The notes beneath the pieces were generated by a model. It searched no databases. It had not been told where the DNA came from and saw only the letters and a program-made list of their open reading frames with translations. The position numbers and the translations under genes are program-made. From positions 2,542,301 to 2,606,300 of the forward strand of contig NZ_CP098242.1 in the NCBI RefSeq assembly GCF_027118995.1: DNA of 64,000 nucleotides, written 5' to 3'. Positions 25,740 through 34,665 of this stretch are shown piece by piece. Within the stretch, counting starts at the first letter, position 1. Every line of letters begins with the position of its first letter. Source of the DNA: Oxalobacter vibrioformis (GTDB taxonomy: Bacteria > Pseudomonadota > Gammaproteobacteria > Burkholderiales > Burkholderiaceae_D).

Positions 25740-26263
25740 TCAGCCTTTATCGGTTTTCGCATTGATGAGGTCAATATAAGCCGATGCAACCAGACTTGAC
25801 GAAGCGATCCCCGGATCTGCCATGAGACGCCTGGCTTCAGCAATACCGGACTCGGGAGACTCATCATCTTCCAGCACCACCTCAAGCTCAATAAAATCCC
25901 CGATCCCTTTAACCCGGTCCAGATGGATGCGTGTCCTGCCAATCATGTACAGGGCACGTTCCTTGACGGCCTGGCCGATCTCCCCATAAACGAGAGTCAG
26001 CGCTTCGTGCAGGCCTGCCGGATCTGCTGCCGTGGTGCGGACATAAAAAGAAGACGTCGGCCCGGTCCTGTCTTCCCGCTGGTAGAAAATCAGTTCCCCT
26101 GCGGTTTTACTGAAAATCCGCAGTTTCAGGCGTCCCGTCGGGCAATGAAAAAAACATCACCCTGATAAATCACTTCCCGGTTGCCATCCGAGAGCATGGC
26201 AACCAGCGGTTCCATCGCTTCGACACTGTTGATTTTCGCCTTGATTTCAATATTGTGCGCCAT
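25740..26263 (-). pseudogene. CYTH domain protein, frameshifted
   Basis: Starts at the ATG at 26263 (MAHNIEIKAKINSVEAMEPL) and runs to QGDVFF, then leaves frame in a run of seven T residues (A at 26148-26154 on +). One extra T would continue 'QGDVFFHCPTGRLKLRIFSK' and then '...TAGELIFYQREDRTGPTSSF' down to the stop at 25740. The EIK motif at the N-terminus and the GRLKLR strand are hallmarks of CYTH (class IV adenylate cyclase / triphosphatase) proteins. Repaired length is about 174 residues, normal for the family. Whether it makes cAMP or hydrolyses triphosphate is unknown. Confidence 0.8.
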
Positions 26264-26273
26264 AGCCGATATT

Positions 26274-27452
26274 TTACTTGCTGAGTGCTCGCATGGCATC
26301 ATCCAGCCCGCGCAGGGTAAGGGGAAACATACGGTCTTCCATAATGTCACGGATCATCTCAATGGACTGGGTGATATTCCAGAAACGTTCTTCTTCCGGG
26401 TTCAGCCAGACAGCATGCCTGAAATGCAGCAAAAGACTTCGCATCCATGTCTCCCCGGAATGCCGGCTGTGCGTCTGCTGGTAAGTATTATTGAGCGGCT
26501 CACTGATTTCGGTTGGGCCCATCGTGGCGTCGCCAACAAAGATCAGCTTGTAATCCTTGCCAAATTTGCTGGTAATGTACTGAATCGGATAGTGGGTGGT
26601 AAAAGAAGGGCCGTCATACTTCCATACCGTGTCATACACACAATTGTGGAAATAAAAATAGTCCATGTGCTTGAATTCACTTCGGGCAGCCGAAAAGAGT
26701 TCTTCGCATATTTTCAGATGCGGCGTCATCGAGCCGCCGGTATCAAAAAACAGCAGCACCTTGACCTTGTTTTTACGTTCCGGACGCATGACCAGGTCCA
26801 GCCAGCCGGCATTTTTGGCGGTACTGCGGATGGTCTCATCCAGATCCAGCTCATCAGGCACGCCTTCACGGGCAAATTTTCGCAGGCGCCTTAACGCCAC
26901 CTTCATATTGCGCGTGCCCAGCTCGACTTCATCATCCAGCCCCTTGAATTCACGGCTGTTCCAGGCCTTGACGCTACCCTGTCTGGGCACTTCGGTATCG
27001 TCCATACGCAGACCTTCCGGATTGATACCGCCTGCGCCAAACTTGCCGCTGCCGCCACGGCCAAATAGCTTGTCACTTTCCTCATCAACAGGTTTTTCCT
27101 CTTCCGGTGTCAGCTCGCGGGGCGTTTCCGGTGTGTCATTCAACGCGGTATCCAGGAGCGCCAGTTCGTCTGCGGAAAGCACCTTTTCAGTGGCATTTTG
27201 CAGCCAGGCTTCCGGAATGGCTCCACCATTTTCGCCTGATGCCCTGATTTTCTCGAAATATTCCGCAAAGGCCACATCAAAACGATCGTAGTGAGCCTCG
27301 TTTTTCACCAGGCAGATTCGGGCCAGTGCGTAAAAATCATCCAGGCTGTAGTTGGCCATCCCCGCCTGCAGGGCTTCAAGCAGCGCCAAAAATTCCGTGA
27401 TGGTTACCGGAACACGCCGTTCTTTCAGATGCAGAAAAAAATCGACCAGCAT
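26274..27452 (-). CDS. VWA (CoxE-like) domain protein
   Basis: A 392-residue cytoplasmic protein. An N-terminal helical part (VDFFLHLKERRVPVTITEFL) is followed by an acidic linker and a von Willebrand A domain from about residue 225. The metal-site motif is the family-type 'FDTGGSMTPH', and 'FVGDATMGPTEI' follows. The gene lies 20 bases downstream of a MoxR-type AAA+ gene. Such MoxR/VWA pairs act as chaperone-like machines that insert metals or remodel complexes. The target here is not shown by the context. Confidence 0.88.
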   Translation of the reverse strand: MLVDFFLHLKERRVPVTITEFLALLEALQAGMANYSLDDFYALARICLVKNEAHYDRFDVAFAEYFEKIRASGENGGAIPEAWLQNATEKVLSADELALLDTALNDTPETPRELTPEEEKPVDEESDKLFGRGGSGKFGAGGINPEGLRMDDTEVPRQGSVKAWNSREFKGLDDEVELGTRNMKVALRRLRKFAREGVPDELDLDETIRSTAKNAGWLDLVMRPERKNKVKVLLFFDTGGSMTPHLKICEELFSAARSEFKHMDYFYFHNCVYDTVWKYDGPSFTTHYPIQYITSKFGKDYKLIFVGDATMGPTEISEPLNNTYQQTHSRHSGETWMRSLLLHFRHAVWLNPEEERFWNITQSIEMIRDIMEDRMFPLTLRGLDDAMRALSK

Positions 27453-27472
27453 GACAGAAAAGAAGAGGGTGC

Positions 27473-28312
27473 CTAGCGCTGGTGGTTCATCTGCACAAGG
27501 CGGTGCAGCATGTCCACGTCCTGCTCGTTTTTCATGAGTGCGCCATAAAGTGGCGGCACATTGGAGAGCCTGTCACCAGCGGCTAAATATCCCGGATCAA
27601 TACCTTCCGCTTTCAGGAGCTTTAACCAGTCGATCAGCTCCGATGTCGAGGGCTTTTTCTTGAAACCATTGACCTGGCGAAGATTGTAAAAGACTTCCAG
27701 CGCGTCGCGCATCAGGTTTTCCGACAGGTGCGGGAAGTGGACATCCACGATTTTGGTCATCGTTTCCCTGTCCGGAAAGGCGATATAGTGGAAAAAGCAG
27801 CGGCGCAAAAAGGCATCCGGCAGTTCTTTCTCATTATTGGAGGTAATGATGAAAAGCGGGCGGTGTTTCGCCTGGATCAGCTGGTGAGTTTCATAACAAT
27901 AAAACTCCATCCGGTCGAGCTCCCGCAGCAGGTCATTCGGAAACTCAATATCCGCCTTGTCAATCTCATCAATCAGTACCACCGTCGGCCTGTCCGCCTC
28001 AAAGGCTTCCCAGAGAACACCCTTGATAATATAGTTGGCGATATTGGCAACCTTTTCATCTCCAAGCTGCGAGTCGCGCAGACGGGAAACCGCATCGTAC
28101 TCATACAGCCCGTGCTGGGCCCTGGTGGTCGATTTGATATGCCACTGCATGAGCGGCATATCAAGCGCACTCGCCACTTCTTCGGCCAGCATGGTCTTGC
28201 CGGTACCCGGCTCCCCCTTGATCAGCAAAGGCCTCTGTAGCGTGATGGCGGCATTCACCGCCATCTGCAGTTCGGGCGTGGCAACGTAATTTGAGCTTCC
28301 TTCAAAACGCAT
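27473..28312 (-). CDS. MoxR family AAA+ ATPase
   Basis: The start is placed at the ATG at 28312 (MRFEGSSNYVATPELQ), with AGGAAG directly upstream; an in-frame ATG at 28342 is less likely. The 279-residue ATPase has Walker A 'GEPGTGKTMLAEE', Walker B 'VVLIDEIDKAD', sensor 1 'FIITSNNEKELPDAFLRR' and an arginine finger in the same stretch. It works with the VWA protein encoded next; the operon is MoxR-VWA-(CYTH). Confidence 0.9.
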   Translation of the reverse strand: MRFEGSSNYVATPELQMAVNAAITLQRPLLIKGEPGTGKTMLAEEVASALDMPLMQWHIKSTTRAQHGLYEYDAVSRLRDSQLGDEKVANIANYIIKGVLWEAFEADRPTVVLIDEIDKADIEFPNDLLRELDRMEFYCYETHQLIQAKHRPLFIITSNNEKELPDAFLRRCFFHYIAFPDRETMTKIVDVHFPHLSENLMRDALEVFYNLRQVNGFKKKPSTSELIDWLKLLKAEGIDPGYLAAGDRLSNVPPLYGALMKNEQDVDMLHRLVQMNHQR

Positions 28313-28381
28313 GGCAACTTCCTGAATAGAATAGACGGTCAAAGTATATCAGGGTATTACAAGACAGGCAGGAACCTCCTG

Positions 28382-29755
28382 TCATGCCTCAACAGGCAGA
28401 ATAATTTCCACGCACAAGCCCCCATCCGGCAGATTAAATGCCTTGATGCTGCCGTGATGCAACTCAACAATCTGCCGGGCAATAGCCAGTCCCAGCCCAT
28501 GACCCTCTGTCGTACTGTATGTTCGCGTACTGCGAAAAAACCGCCTGAAAATCGTATCAAGCTCGTTTTCATCCACACCCGCTCCTTCGTCTGAAACGCA
28601 TATACGTACCTGGGCCTGTGCTACGTCTTTTTCGCATGTAATCCATACCTTGCTGCCAACAGGAGTATGCTTGATTGCGTTGCGAACAACATTTTCCACG
28701 GCGCGAAACAGCAACTCCTCGTTTCCTTTCAACCGGGCATCAGAGCGGCTGTCAAAGAGAATGTTTTTTTCTCGCGCCTGCACCTCAAAACGCGCATCAT
28801 TGACGACATGGGCAAGGAGTTCATCAACATTGATCCAGTCTTCTTTCACATCGATCACACCGGCTTCCAGCCGCGACAGGACCAAAAGCTCATCAACAAG
28901 CCGGTTGATCCGGGTGCCTTCATATTCAATCCGCTCAAAAGAGGACTCCTGTTTTTCCGGCTGCTGTCTGGCCAGGCCGATTGCCACATTCAGCCGTGCC
29001 AGCGGTGAACGCAATTCGTGTGAAACATCATGCATGAGCCTGCGTTGCCCATTTATCAGCGCCTGAAGCTGTGCGGCCATATTGTCGAAATCCTGCCCGA
29101 GATCAGCCAGTTCATCTTTCCTTTTTCCCATTTGCTTTCCCAATTCCGGCTGCAGGTTTCCCAAAGAGGCGGCTTTAAAAGCCTTTCGCAATAAATTGAT
29201 GGGTTTTGAGAAATACCATGCAAGCAGGGCAGCAAATAACAGGCTGGCCAAAAGCGCCGCCAAAATGGCTTGCCAGGGTAAAAGAGGGGGTGGCCTGGGT
29301 GGTGGAGGGGGCATTCCCGCGCCGTTTTGTGGGGGTGGCAAGCGGTTCAGCATGCCTTCCGGTGCCGGCACAAAGAGAATAAGGGACTGGCCATCCGGTG
29401 CTTTGACGTGCCGTGTAATATTGGCGTCCTTATTTTTGCGAACCAGCGTTACCAGCGTGTTTTCCATTGGCCGGCCAAGCAGTTCCTGGCCCTTTTCATC
29501 AATGGCATACACGAGAGCTGGCCGGTCCTTGTTGCTTCTACTTTGCAATAATTTCTGCAGGGCTTCTATACCGCCATACTCAAGGGTTGCCGCAGCAGAT
29601 TCAATTTCAAAAAGCGCGGGCGGGCTGCTATCGATTTCGCGCATGACATTGGCAAGATGCTGCTGATGCAGCCAGAACGCGGCACCCACGGCAAAAATTG
29701 ATGTCAGTTGTGCAAGCCAGATCGAAAAGAAAAATTTCCAGAAAAGGCGTCCCAC
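28382..29755 (-). CDS. Sensor histidine kinase, CpxA-like
   Basis: A 457-residue inner-membrane kinase: a first span at about residues 8-30 and a periplasmic sensor domain. A Pro-rich stretch (GAGMPPPPPRPPPLLPW) precedes a second span near residues 165-185. HAMP, the HisKA box 'HDVSHELRSPLARLNVAI' and HATPase with 'NVVRNAIKHTPVGSK' and 'GHGLGLAIARQI' complete it. It starts 4 bases after the stop of its response regulator, so the pair is co-transcribed. The signal is unknown; CpxA likeness (envelope stress) is by architecture only. Confidence 0.9.
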   Translation of the reverse strand: MGRLFWKFFFSIWLAQLTSIFAVGAAFWLHQQHLANVMREIDSSPPALFEIESAAATLEYGGIEALQKLLQSRSNKDRPALVYAIDEKGQELLGRPMENTLVTLVRKNKDANITRHVKAPDGQSLILFVPAPEGMLNRLPPPQNGAGMPPPPPRPPPLLPWQAILAALLASLLFAALLAWYFSKPINLLRKAFKAASLGNLQPELGKQMGKRKDELADLGQDFDNMAAQLQALINGQRRLMHDVSHELRSPLARLNVAIGLARQQPEKQESSFERIEYEGTRINRLVDELLVLSRLEAGVIDVKEDWINVDELLAHVVNDARFEVQAREKNILFDSRSDARLKGNEELLFRAVENVVRNAIKHTPVGSKVWITCEKDVAQAQVRICVSDEGAGVDENELDTIFRRFFRSTRTYSTTEGHGLGLAIARQIVELHHGSIKAFNLPDGGLCVEIILPVEA

Positions 29756-29759
29756 GAGT

Positions 29760-30443
29760 TTATTCCCTGATTAGCTGATAACCGTGCTTGTAAACAGTCT
29801 GAATACAGGAGCGCTCACCGGGAAGCAAAGGCAGTTTCTGGCGCAGGCTGCTCATGTGTACATCAATGTTGCGATCAAAACGCGCCATCGGCCTGTCCAG
29901 CACCATGAGAGAAAGATCGTTTTTACTGACAGGCTGCCCTGCGTGGCGAGCCAGTACCTTGAGCAGGTTGAATTCTGTGCTGGTCAGCACAACCGGGGTG
30001 CCATCCCATGTCACATGCCGATTTTCAGGATAAATCTCAAGCAGGCCAACATGGATGACTTCGGGGGAATCCGGCAAAGCAGGGGATACCCGCCGCAGTA
30101 TGGCGCGTATTCTGGCGGTCAGTTCACGAGGGGTACATGGCTTGGGAACATAATCATCTGCACCCAGCTCAAGCCCTAAAATCCGGTCTGTATCATCTCC
30201 CTTGGCAGTGAGCATCAGCACCGGAACCGTACTTTTTTGCCGGACACGCTTCAGGACTTCTGTCCCGCCCATCTTGGGCATCATGACATCAAGTATAACC
30301 ATGCTATAAGCGTCGGAAAGCGCTTCATCCACACCTTCTTCGCCATCATGAGCGATGGTTGGCGTAAAATTTTCCTGTTTCAGATAGTCCGCGAGCATAT
30401 CCGTCAGTTCAACATCATCATCAATAAGCAGAATTTTTGTCAT
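29760..30443 (-). CDS. OmpR-family response regulator, CpxR-like
   Basis: A 227-residue regulator. The receiver domain has acidic pocket residues (LIDDDVEL), phospho-acceptor Asp in 'VILDVMMPKMGG', and the conserved Thr/Lys (LTAKGD; VPKPCTPREL). A winged-helix DNA-binding domain from about residue 130 ends 'RSCIQTVYKHGYQLIRE'. Full length. It partners the kinase just downstream. Confidence 0.92.
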   Translation of the reverse strand: MTKILLIDDDVELTDMLADYLKQENFTPTIAHDGEEGVDEALSDAYSMVILDVMMPKMGGTEVLKRVRQKSTVPVLMLTAKGDDTDRILGLELGADDYVPKPCTPRELTARIRAILRRVSPALPDSPEVIHVGLLEIYPENRHVTWDGTPVVLTSTEFNLLKVLARHAGQPVSKNDLSLMVLDRPMARFDRNIDVHMSSLRQKLPLLPGERSCIQTVYKHGYQLIRE

Positions 30444-30520
30444 GACAGGCAGGCAGAAAAATAAAAAAAACAGGAGCAGCGTTTTTATTTTATCCAGAGC
30501 CGGCCAGTATCATTTCCATG

Positions 30521-30565
30521 AAAAAAACCATTATTCCAGCTCTTTTCAGTACTGGAATAATGGTT
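30521..30565 (-). terminator. Terminator of the EF-hand gene
   Basis: A 14-bp stem (AACCATTATTCCAG / CTGGAATAATGGTT) with a 12-nt loop is preceded on the + strand by seven A residues, i.e. a U-tract for the minus strand. It lies just after the gene ending at 30582. Confidence 0.85.
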
Positions 30566-30581
30566 ACAGGGGGGAGTGTAA

Positions 30582-31211
30582 TCAGGCCGTTACCGACAGC
30601 ATGGGCGATACTGAAGATTCTTCGCCGATGCCATAGGCGCGGAGCAACTGAAGAAGATTCATCGCGGTTTTCGTTTCGTCATTTTCAGCCTGGGTGGTGG
30701 AATTGGCCTTGTCATACGCTTGTGCCTCTTCCATGCTGACCTTGCCATCGCCATCAGCATCTGCTGCCTCAAAGTTTTCGATGATGTTGGAAATAAGGGC
30801 CGAGCGCTTGCTGTCAGAAGAGCCGATTTCCTCAAGCTGGCTGGTCAGCTCTTCCAGTGTGAATCCCGCTGAATCGGTTTCTCCCATGCCTTCTGGCGGC
30901 GGGGGAGGCGGCATATCGCCTGTCATGCCGCGTTCAATGCGCGACTGGAAAAACTGGTTGTCCAGTTCTTCGGCAAGCTGTGCCAATGCCGTACCCAGTT
31001 CATTTTCCGTGATTTTGCCATCAGCATCGCTGTCGATCTTGCTGAAAATGTCATCAATATTTTCAGACGATGCTGTGCCTGCTACAGCAGTAACCGATTC
31101 AAGGGCAGACTGTAAATCACTTTTTTCAAGGTATCCCTTGTCCTGCGTATCCAGTTTGGAAAAGAGTGAGCTGTTCCAGGATGAAATGCTGCTGCTGATT
31201 GACGATATCAT
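30582..31211 (-). CDS. EF-hand domain protein
   Basis: The start is placed at the ATG at 31211 (MISSISSSISSWNSS), with GGAGGG upstream; the frame remains open further upstream without homology. The 209-residue protein has three EF-hand loops: degenerate 'DTQDKGYLEKSDL' and canonical 'DSDADGKITENEL' and 'DADGDGKVSMEEA'. A poly-Pro linker (PPPPPPEGMG) separates the second from the third. No classical signal peptide; the Ser-rich start could be a non-classical export signal. A calcium-binding role is likely; the target is unknown. Confidence 0.8.
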   Translation of the reverse strand: MISSISSSISSWNSSLFSKLDTQDKGYLEKSDLQSALESVTAVAGTASSENIDDIFSKIDSDADGKITENELGTALAQLAEELDNQFFQSRIERGMTGDMPPPPPPEGMGETDSAGFTLEELTSQLEEIGSSDSKRSALISNIIENFEAADADGDGKVSMEEAQAYDKANSTTQAENDETKTAMNLLQLLRAYGIGEESSVSPMLSVTA

Positions 31212-31434
31212 GATGTCCCTCCGTTTTTTTGATTTTGAAATAACATGAGTAATTATCAGCAAATCAGAGAATTTCTTAAGAGCAGTAAATGTAAAAGCAG
31301 GTAAAGTTTTGTAAAGGCTCGGGGGCCGATTATGGATCAGGGCAAACGGATATCTGGAAAACAGGGCCATACGACATATAATGAGTGCTTTCCCGGATAT
31401 CCCTTCTTTTATTCCGCTACGGAATGCTGAATAT

Positions 31435-31935
31435 ATGAACACAATCAACTACCTGAACATGGATGAAGGTAAAGCTGTCCTGTCAACACCGGACGAATTT
31501 ACTGAAAAAGCAATTAACAATATGAGTGCCTGGCTTTCCAGTGCCGTAAAGAGTCAGAAATTTGTCTCGCTGCCTGAACCCTTGAGTGAATACAATGCCC
31601 TGGTGGACAAGGGCGATGATGGGCTGGTGTGCTCGATTTATGCCCCGGCCAGCCTCATACCGCCTGACGTATTGAGCAAAAGAGGGGAGGAAGTGATGCC
31701 CGAGGGCGTCCCCCTGCTGATTTTTGGTGTTGCCCTTGATGAGGGAAAAAGCCTGTGGAATTTTTTCACGCAGGGCTTTTACACGGGTGACAGGGTGATC
31801 CCGATGCCGCCGGAACCCTGGGTGACCGTTATGCCATACCAGATGTATCGCTATATTCCCGATCCCGGTCAAATTGTCCGCTTTCAGAAATGTGTTGCCC
31901 GTGCCTGGTTTGATGTGCAGAAAAAATCGCATTAA
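31435..31935 (+). CDS. Hypothetical protein
   Basis: About 166 residues from the ATG at 31435 (MNTINYLNMDEGKAVLS). An upstream in-frame ATG at 31381 overlaps a TATAAT at 31377-31382 that looks like the -10 box, so the later start is preferred. The protein is soluble and unremarkable: 'LVCSIYAPASLIPPDVLSK', 'EPWVTVMPYQMYRYIPDPGQ'. I do not recognise the family. Confidence 0.5.
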   Translation: MNTINYLNMDEGKAVLSTPDEFTEKAINNMSAWLSSAVKSQKFVSLPEPLSEYNALVDKGDDGLVCSIYAPASLIPPDVLSKRGEEVMPEGVPLLIFGVALDEGKSLWNFFTQGFYTGDRVIPMPPEPWVTVMPYQMYRYIPDPGQIVRFQKCVARAWFDVQKKSH

Positions 31936-32036
31936 ACCGCGATGCCCGCCGCCCGCACAAAAATCACATAGACGCCAAATTTAATGCTATATATTGCATT
32001 AAATTAAATATATAACCAACTGATATTAAAAAACAT

Positions 32037-32279
32037 ATTCCAGCTTATATTGTCGTTGTAAAGCCCGGCCTGATTTCTGAAAAACAAAAGGATGAAATCG
32101 CTGCGCATAATTAACGGCAGTATTCGTGGCGACAGGACCAAAGAACAGCGCCAAAGCCTGATGCTCGCCAGGTATTGCCTGAGCCAGGCAGGGAAAAGGC
32201 ACGGTTTGACGCTTTGCCGCCAGATCTGCAGGCTTATCTGAGCAGCCTGGGTGTCAGCAAAGATAATTTTGCCCTGTGA
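32037..32279 (+). pseudogene. Decayed tautomerase-family gene
   Basis: One frame reads 'IPAYIVVVKPGLISEKQKDE' then a stop. A second frame reads 'INGSIRGDRTKEQRQSLMLA', and a third 'ARFDALPPDLQAYLSSLGVS' to a stop near 32279. Together they trace a 4-oxalocrotonate-tautomerase / cis-CaaD-like protein. The start codon is ATT where an ATG-Pro would be expected, and the catalytic Pro follows it. There are several frame changes and a missing middle section, so this is true decay rather than one sequencing slip. Confidence 0.7.
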
Positions 32280-32314
32280 AAAGACGGGGCCACGCCATCG
32301 TTATTGCCCCTTTT

Positions 32315-33097
32315 TTACCGGCGGGAGGCGCAAACCGGGCATTGAGGACTGCGCTCGATTAGGATTTCGGTCCATTGCATTTTCAGGGCATCCAGCAACA
32401 GCAATCTGCCGGACAGTGATTCTCCGATGCCGGCAATCAATTTCAGGGCTTCTGCCGCCTGTATCGTGCCGATTGCGCCTATCATCGGCGCAAAAACACC
32501 AAATTGGGCCGCCTTCCTGTCGGTAAAATCCAGATCGGCAGAATACAGGCATGAATAACAGGGGGCATCGGCCCGGCGTAAATCAAACACGCAGACCTGC
32601 CCGTCAAATCTCAGCGCAGCACCGGAAACCAGCGGTATTTTCCTGGCAACACATGCGTTGTTAATCACATGCCGCGTCGCAAAGTTGTCCGAGCAATCCA
32701 TCACCAGTGTGACATCTTGTAAAAGCGCATGTATGAGGCCGGTATCCAGACGGCTCGTCACCGGGATAACCTCCACATCCGGATTGAGTTGCCTGATGGT
32801 CATCGCGCCGGATAAAGCCTTGTTTTCGCCAATTCTGTCCGTGGGGTGCAATATCTGGCGCTGGAGATTGCTCAGTTCCACCCTGTCATCATCAACAAGG
32901 GTGATTTTCCCGATACCGGCAGAAGCCATGTAGTAACAGGCAGGAGACCCCAGCCCGCCTGCGCCGACAGCGAGAATATGGGCGCGCCTGATTTTTTCCT
33001 GCCCGCTTTCACCAAGCTCATCCAGCAGGATATGGCGGGAATACCTTTCCCGGCTTTGAGTGTTTTCCGTATCCGGAAAAGATTGCCTGACAGTCAT
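32315..33097 (-). CDS. ThiF/MoeB-family adenylyltransferase
   Basis: A 260-residue E1-like enzyme that adenylates the C-terminus of a small sulfur-carrier protein (ThiS, MoaD or CysO type). It shows the nucleotide loop 'AVGAGGLGSPACYYMA', 'VDDDRVELSNLQRQ', 'DCSDNFATRHVINN' and two zinc CxxC pairs (CYSC, CPVC near the end). It is the last gene of the cysteine operon behind an Rrf2 regulator. That placement suggests a role in sulfur transfer linked to cysteine rather than molybdopterin, although MoeB function is possible: moeA, moaA and mobA are elsewhere in this window without a moeB. Confidence 0.88.
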   Translation of the reverse strand: MTVRQSFPDTENTQSRERYSRHILLDELGESGQEKIRRAHILAVGAGGLGSPACYYMASAGIGKITLVDDDRVELSNLQRQILHPTDRIGENKALSGAMTIRQLNPDVEVIPVTSRLDTGLIHALLQDVTLVMDCSDNFATRHVINNACVARKIPLVSGAALRFDGQVCVFDLRRADAPCYSCLYSADLDFTDRKAAQFGVFAPMIGAIGTIQAAEALKLIAGIGESLSGRLLLLDALKMQWTEILIERSPQCPVCASRR

Positions 33098-33150
33098 TTC
33101 AGAACACCATCCTTGTCATTGCGTTATTTCATATACAGATCATGCTGCAT

Positions 33151-33582
33151 TCAGCGCATACACAGATCGGCAGGGTTTTCGGAGCTGCCCAGATCTTCAA
33201 GCGTCATGCTGTCAAAATAGGCGCTGGTAGCCTGATGCAGCCCCTCCCAGAACCTGAGCGTCGTGCAGTGGGCTGCGCGGGGGCAGGTGTTGGGTTGCTG
33301 TTCCAGGCAGGCGATAGGGGCAAGATTTCCCTCAATGGCGCGTATGACGTCCCCCGGCGTGTATTCTGATGGCTTTTTTGCCAACCGGTATCCGCCTTGC
33401 GGACCGCGGGAACTGACAAGCAGCCCCGCGCGGGTCAGGAAGATGACGATCTGTTCAAGATATTTGACCGAGATATCCTGTTTTTTCGCAATATCCTTGA
33501 GGGCGACAAACTCACCAGCAGGAACAGACACAAGATCCAGCATCAAACGCAGGGCATAGCGTGTTCTTGTCGAAAACTTCAT
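33151..33582 (-). CDS. Rrf2-family transcriptional regulator (CymR/IscR-like)
   Basis: A 143-residue DNA-binding protein with an N-terminal winged HTH: 'MKFSTRTRYALRLMLDLVSV', 'DISVKYLEQIVIFLTRAGLL' and the wing 'SSRGPQGGYRLAKKP'. Three cysteines (IACLEQQPNTCPRAAHC) sit where IscR-type proteins bind a cluster. In an operon with cysK and two PLP lyases, a CymR-like control of cysteine metabolism is the natural reading. The perfect palindrome at 36982-37024 is its likely operator. Confidence 0.9.
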   Translation of the reverse strand: MKFSTRTRYALRLMLDLVSVPAGEFVALKDIAKKQDISVKYLEQIVIFLTRAGLLVSSRGPQGGYRLAKKPSEYTPGDVIRAIEGNLAPIACLEQQPNTCPRAAHCTTLRFWEGLHQATSAYFDSMTLEDLGSSENPADLCMR

Positions 33583-33643
33583 CAGGCTCTCCCATTACCT
33601 CTGTTTGTAAAAACAGGCCATGATAACGCGTCACATCGAAAAA

Positions 33644-34600
33644 TCAGGCCGCGATGTTCTCAAACAGGACAGATGACAGATAACGCTCTCCGGCATCAGG
33701 CAGGATGACAACAATGGTTTTGCCTGCAAATTCGTCAAGTGCAGCCAGCCTTGCCGCCACGGCAGCTGCCGCACCCGAAGAAATACCGCAGAGAATTCCT
33801 TCCTCCCTGGCAAGCCTTCTGGCAAAATCAATGGCTTCCTCGTTGCCGACTTGTTCGACGCGGTCAAGCAGTGACAAATCCAGTGTTTCAGGAATAAACC
33901 CGGCACCAATGCCCTGGATTTTATGAGGCCCCGGCTTGATAGCCTGCCCTGCCAGTGCCTGGGTAAGAACAGGGCTTCCGGCCGGTTCAACCGCAACGGA
34001 CGTTATTGCCTTTCCTTTCTGGTGTTTGATAAACCGTGAAATACCGGTGATGGTGCCGCCGGTTCCCACACCGGCGACAACGGCATCAACTGCGCCATCC
34101 GTATCCTTCCATATCTCAGGCCCGGTTGTGGCTTCATGAATGGCAGGATTGGCCGGATTTTTGAATTGCTGCGGCAGGTAATACTGCGCGGGGTCCGAAA
34201 TGGCAATTTGTTCGGCCAGCCTGATTGCGCCACCCATGCCTTTTTCACCAGGCGTGAGACGTAACGTTGCGCCAAGCATTGCCAGCACCTTGCGTCTTTC
34301 CACGCTCATTGTTTCCGGCATGGTCAGGGTGATTTTGTAGCCTCTTGCTGCAGCAATATAGGCTAGGGCGATACCGGTATTACCGCTTGTTGGCTCAACA
34401 ATTTCCATTCCTGGCCTGAGGATTCCTTTTTTCTCGGCATCCAGGACAAGAGCAGCGCCAAGACGGCATTTGACAGAGAAAGAAGGGTTTCGCCCCTCGA
34501 TTTTTGCCAGAACAGTTGCCTGATTGCCCACAATGCGGTTGATCCGTACCAGCGGCGTATTGCCGATTGATTGTGAGTTGTCCTCAAATATCCGTGCCAT
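33644..34600 (-). CDS. cysK: Cysteine synthase A
   Basis: The 318-residue PLP enzyme that makes cysteine from O-acetylserine and sulfide. The PLP lysine lies in '[15 protein letters not shown]', the substrate loop is '[20 protein letters not shown]', the phosphate loop '[13 protein letters not shown]' and the C-terminal '[11 protein letters not shown]'. The match to the CysK (not CysM or cystathionine beta-synthase) pattern is close. It lies between the PLP lyase and the Rrf2 gene in the operon. Confidence 0.95.
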   Translation of the reverse strand: MARIFEDNSQSIGNTPLVRINRIVGNQATVLAKIEGRNPSFSVKCRLGAALVLDAEKKGILRPGMEIVEPTSGNTGIALAYIAAARGYKITLTMPETMSVERRKVLAMLGATLRLTPGEKGMGGAIRLAEQIAISDPAQYYLPQQFKNPANPAIHEATTGPEIWKDTDGAVDAVVAGVGTGGTITGISRFIKHQKGKAITSVAVEPAGSPVLTQALAGQAIKPGPHKIQGIGAGFIPETLDLSLLDRVEQVGNEEAIDFARRLAREEGILCGISSGAAAAVAARLAALDEFAGKTIVVILPDAGERYLSSVLFENIAA

Positions 34601-34665
34601 GATAAAACCTTTCTTCCTGATAAATTAGGGCAGCCCGAATGAGGGGATGCCTGATGAAAATATAC

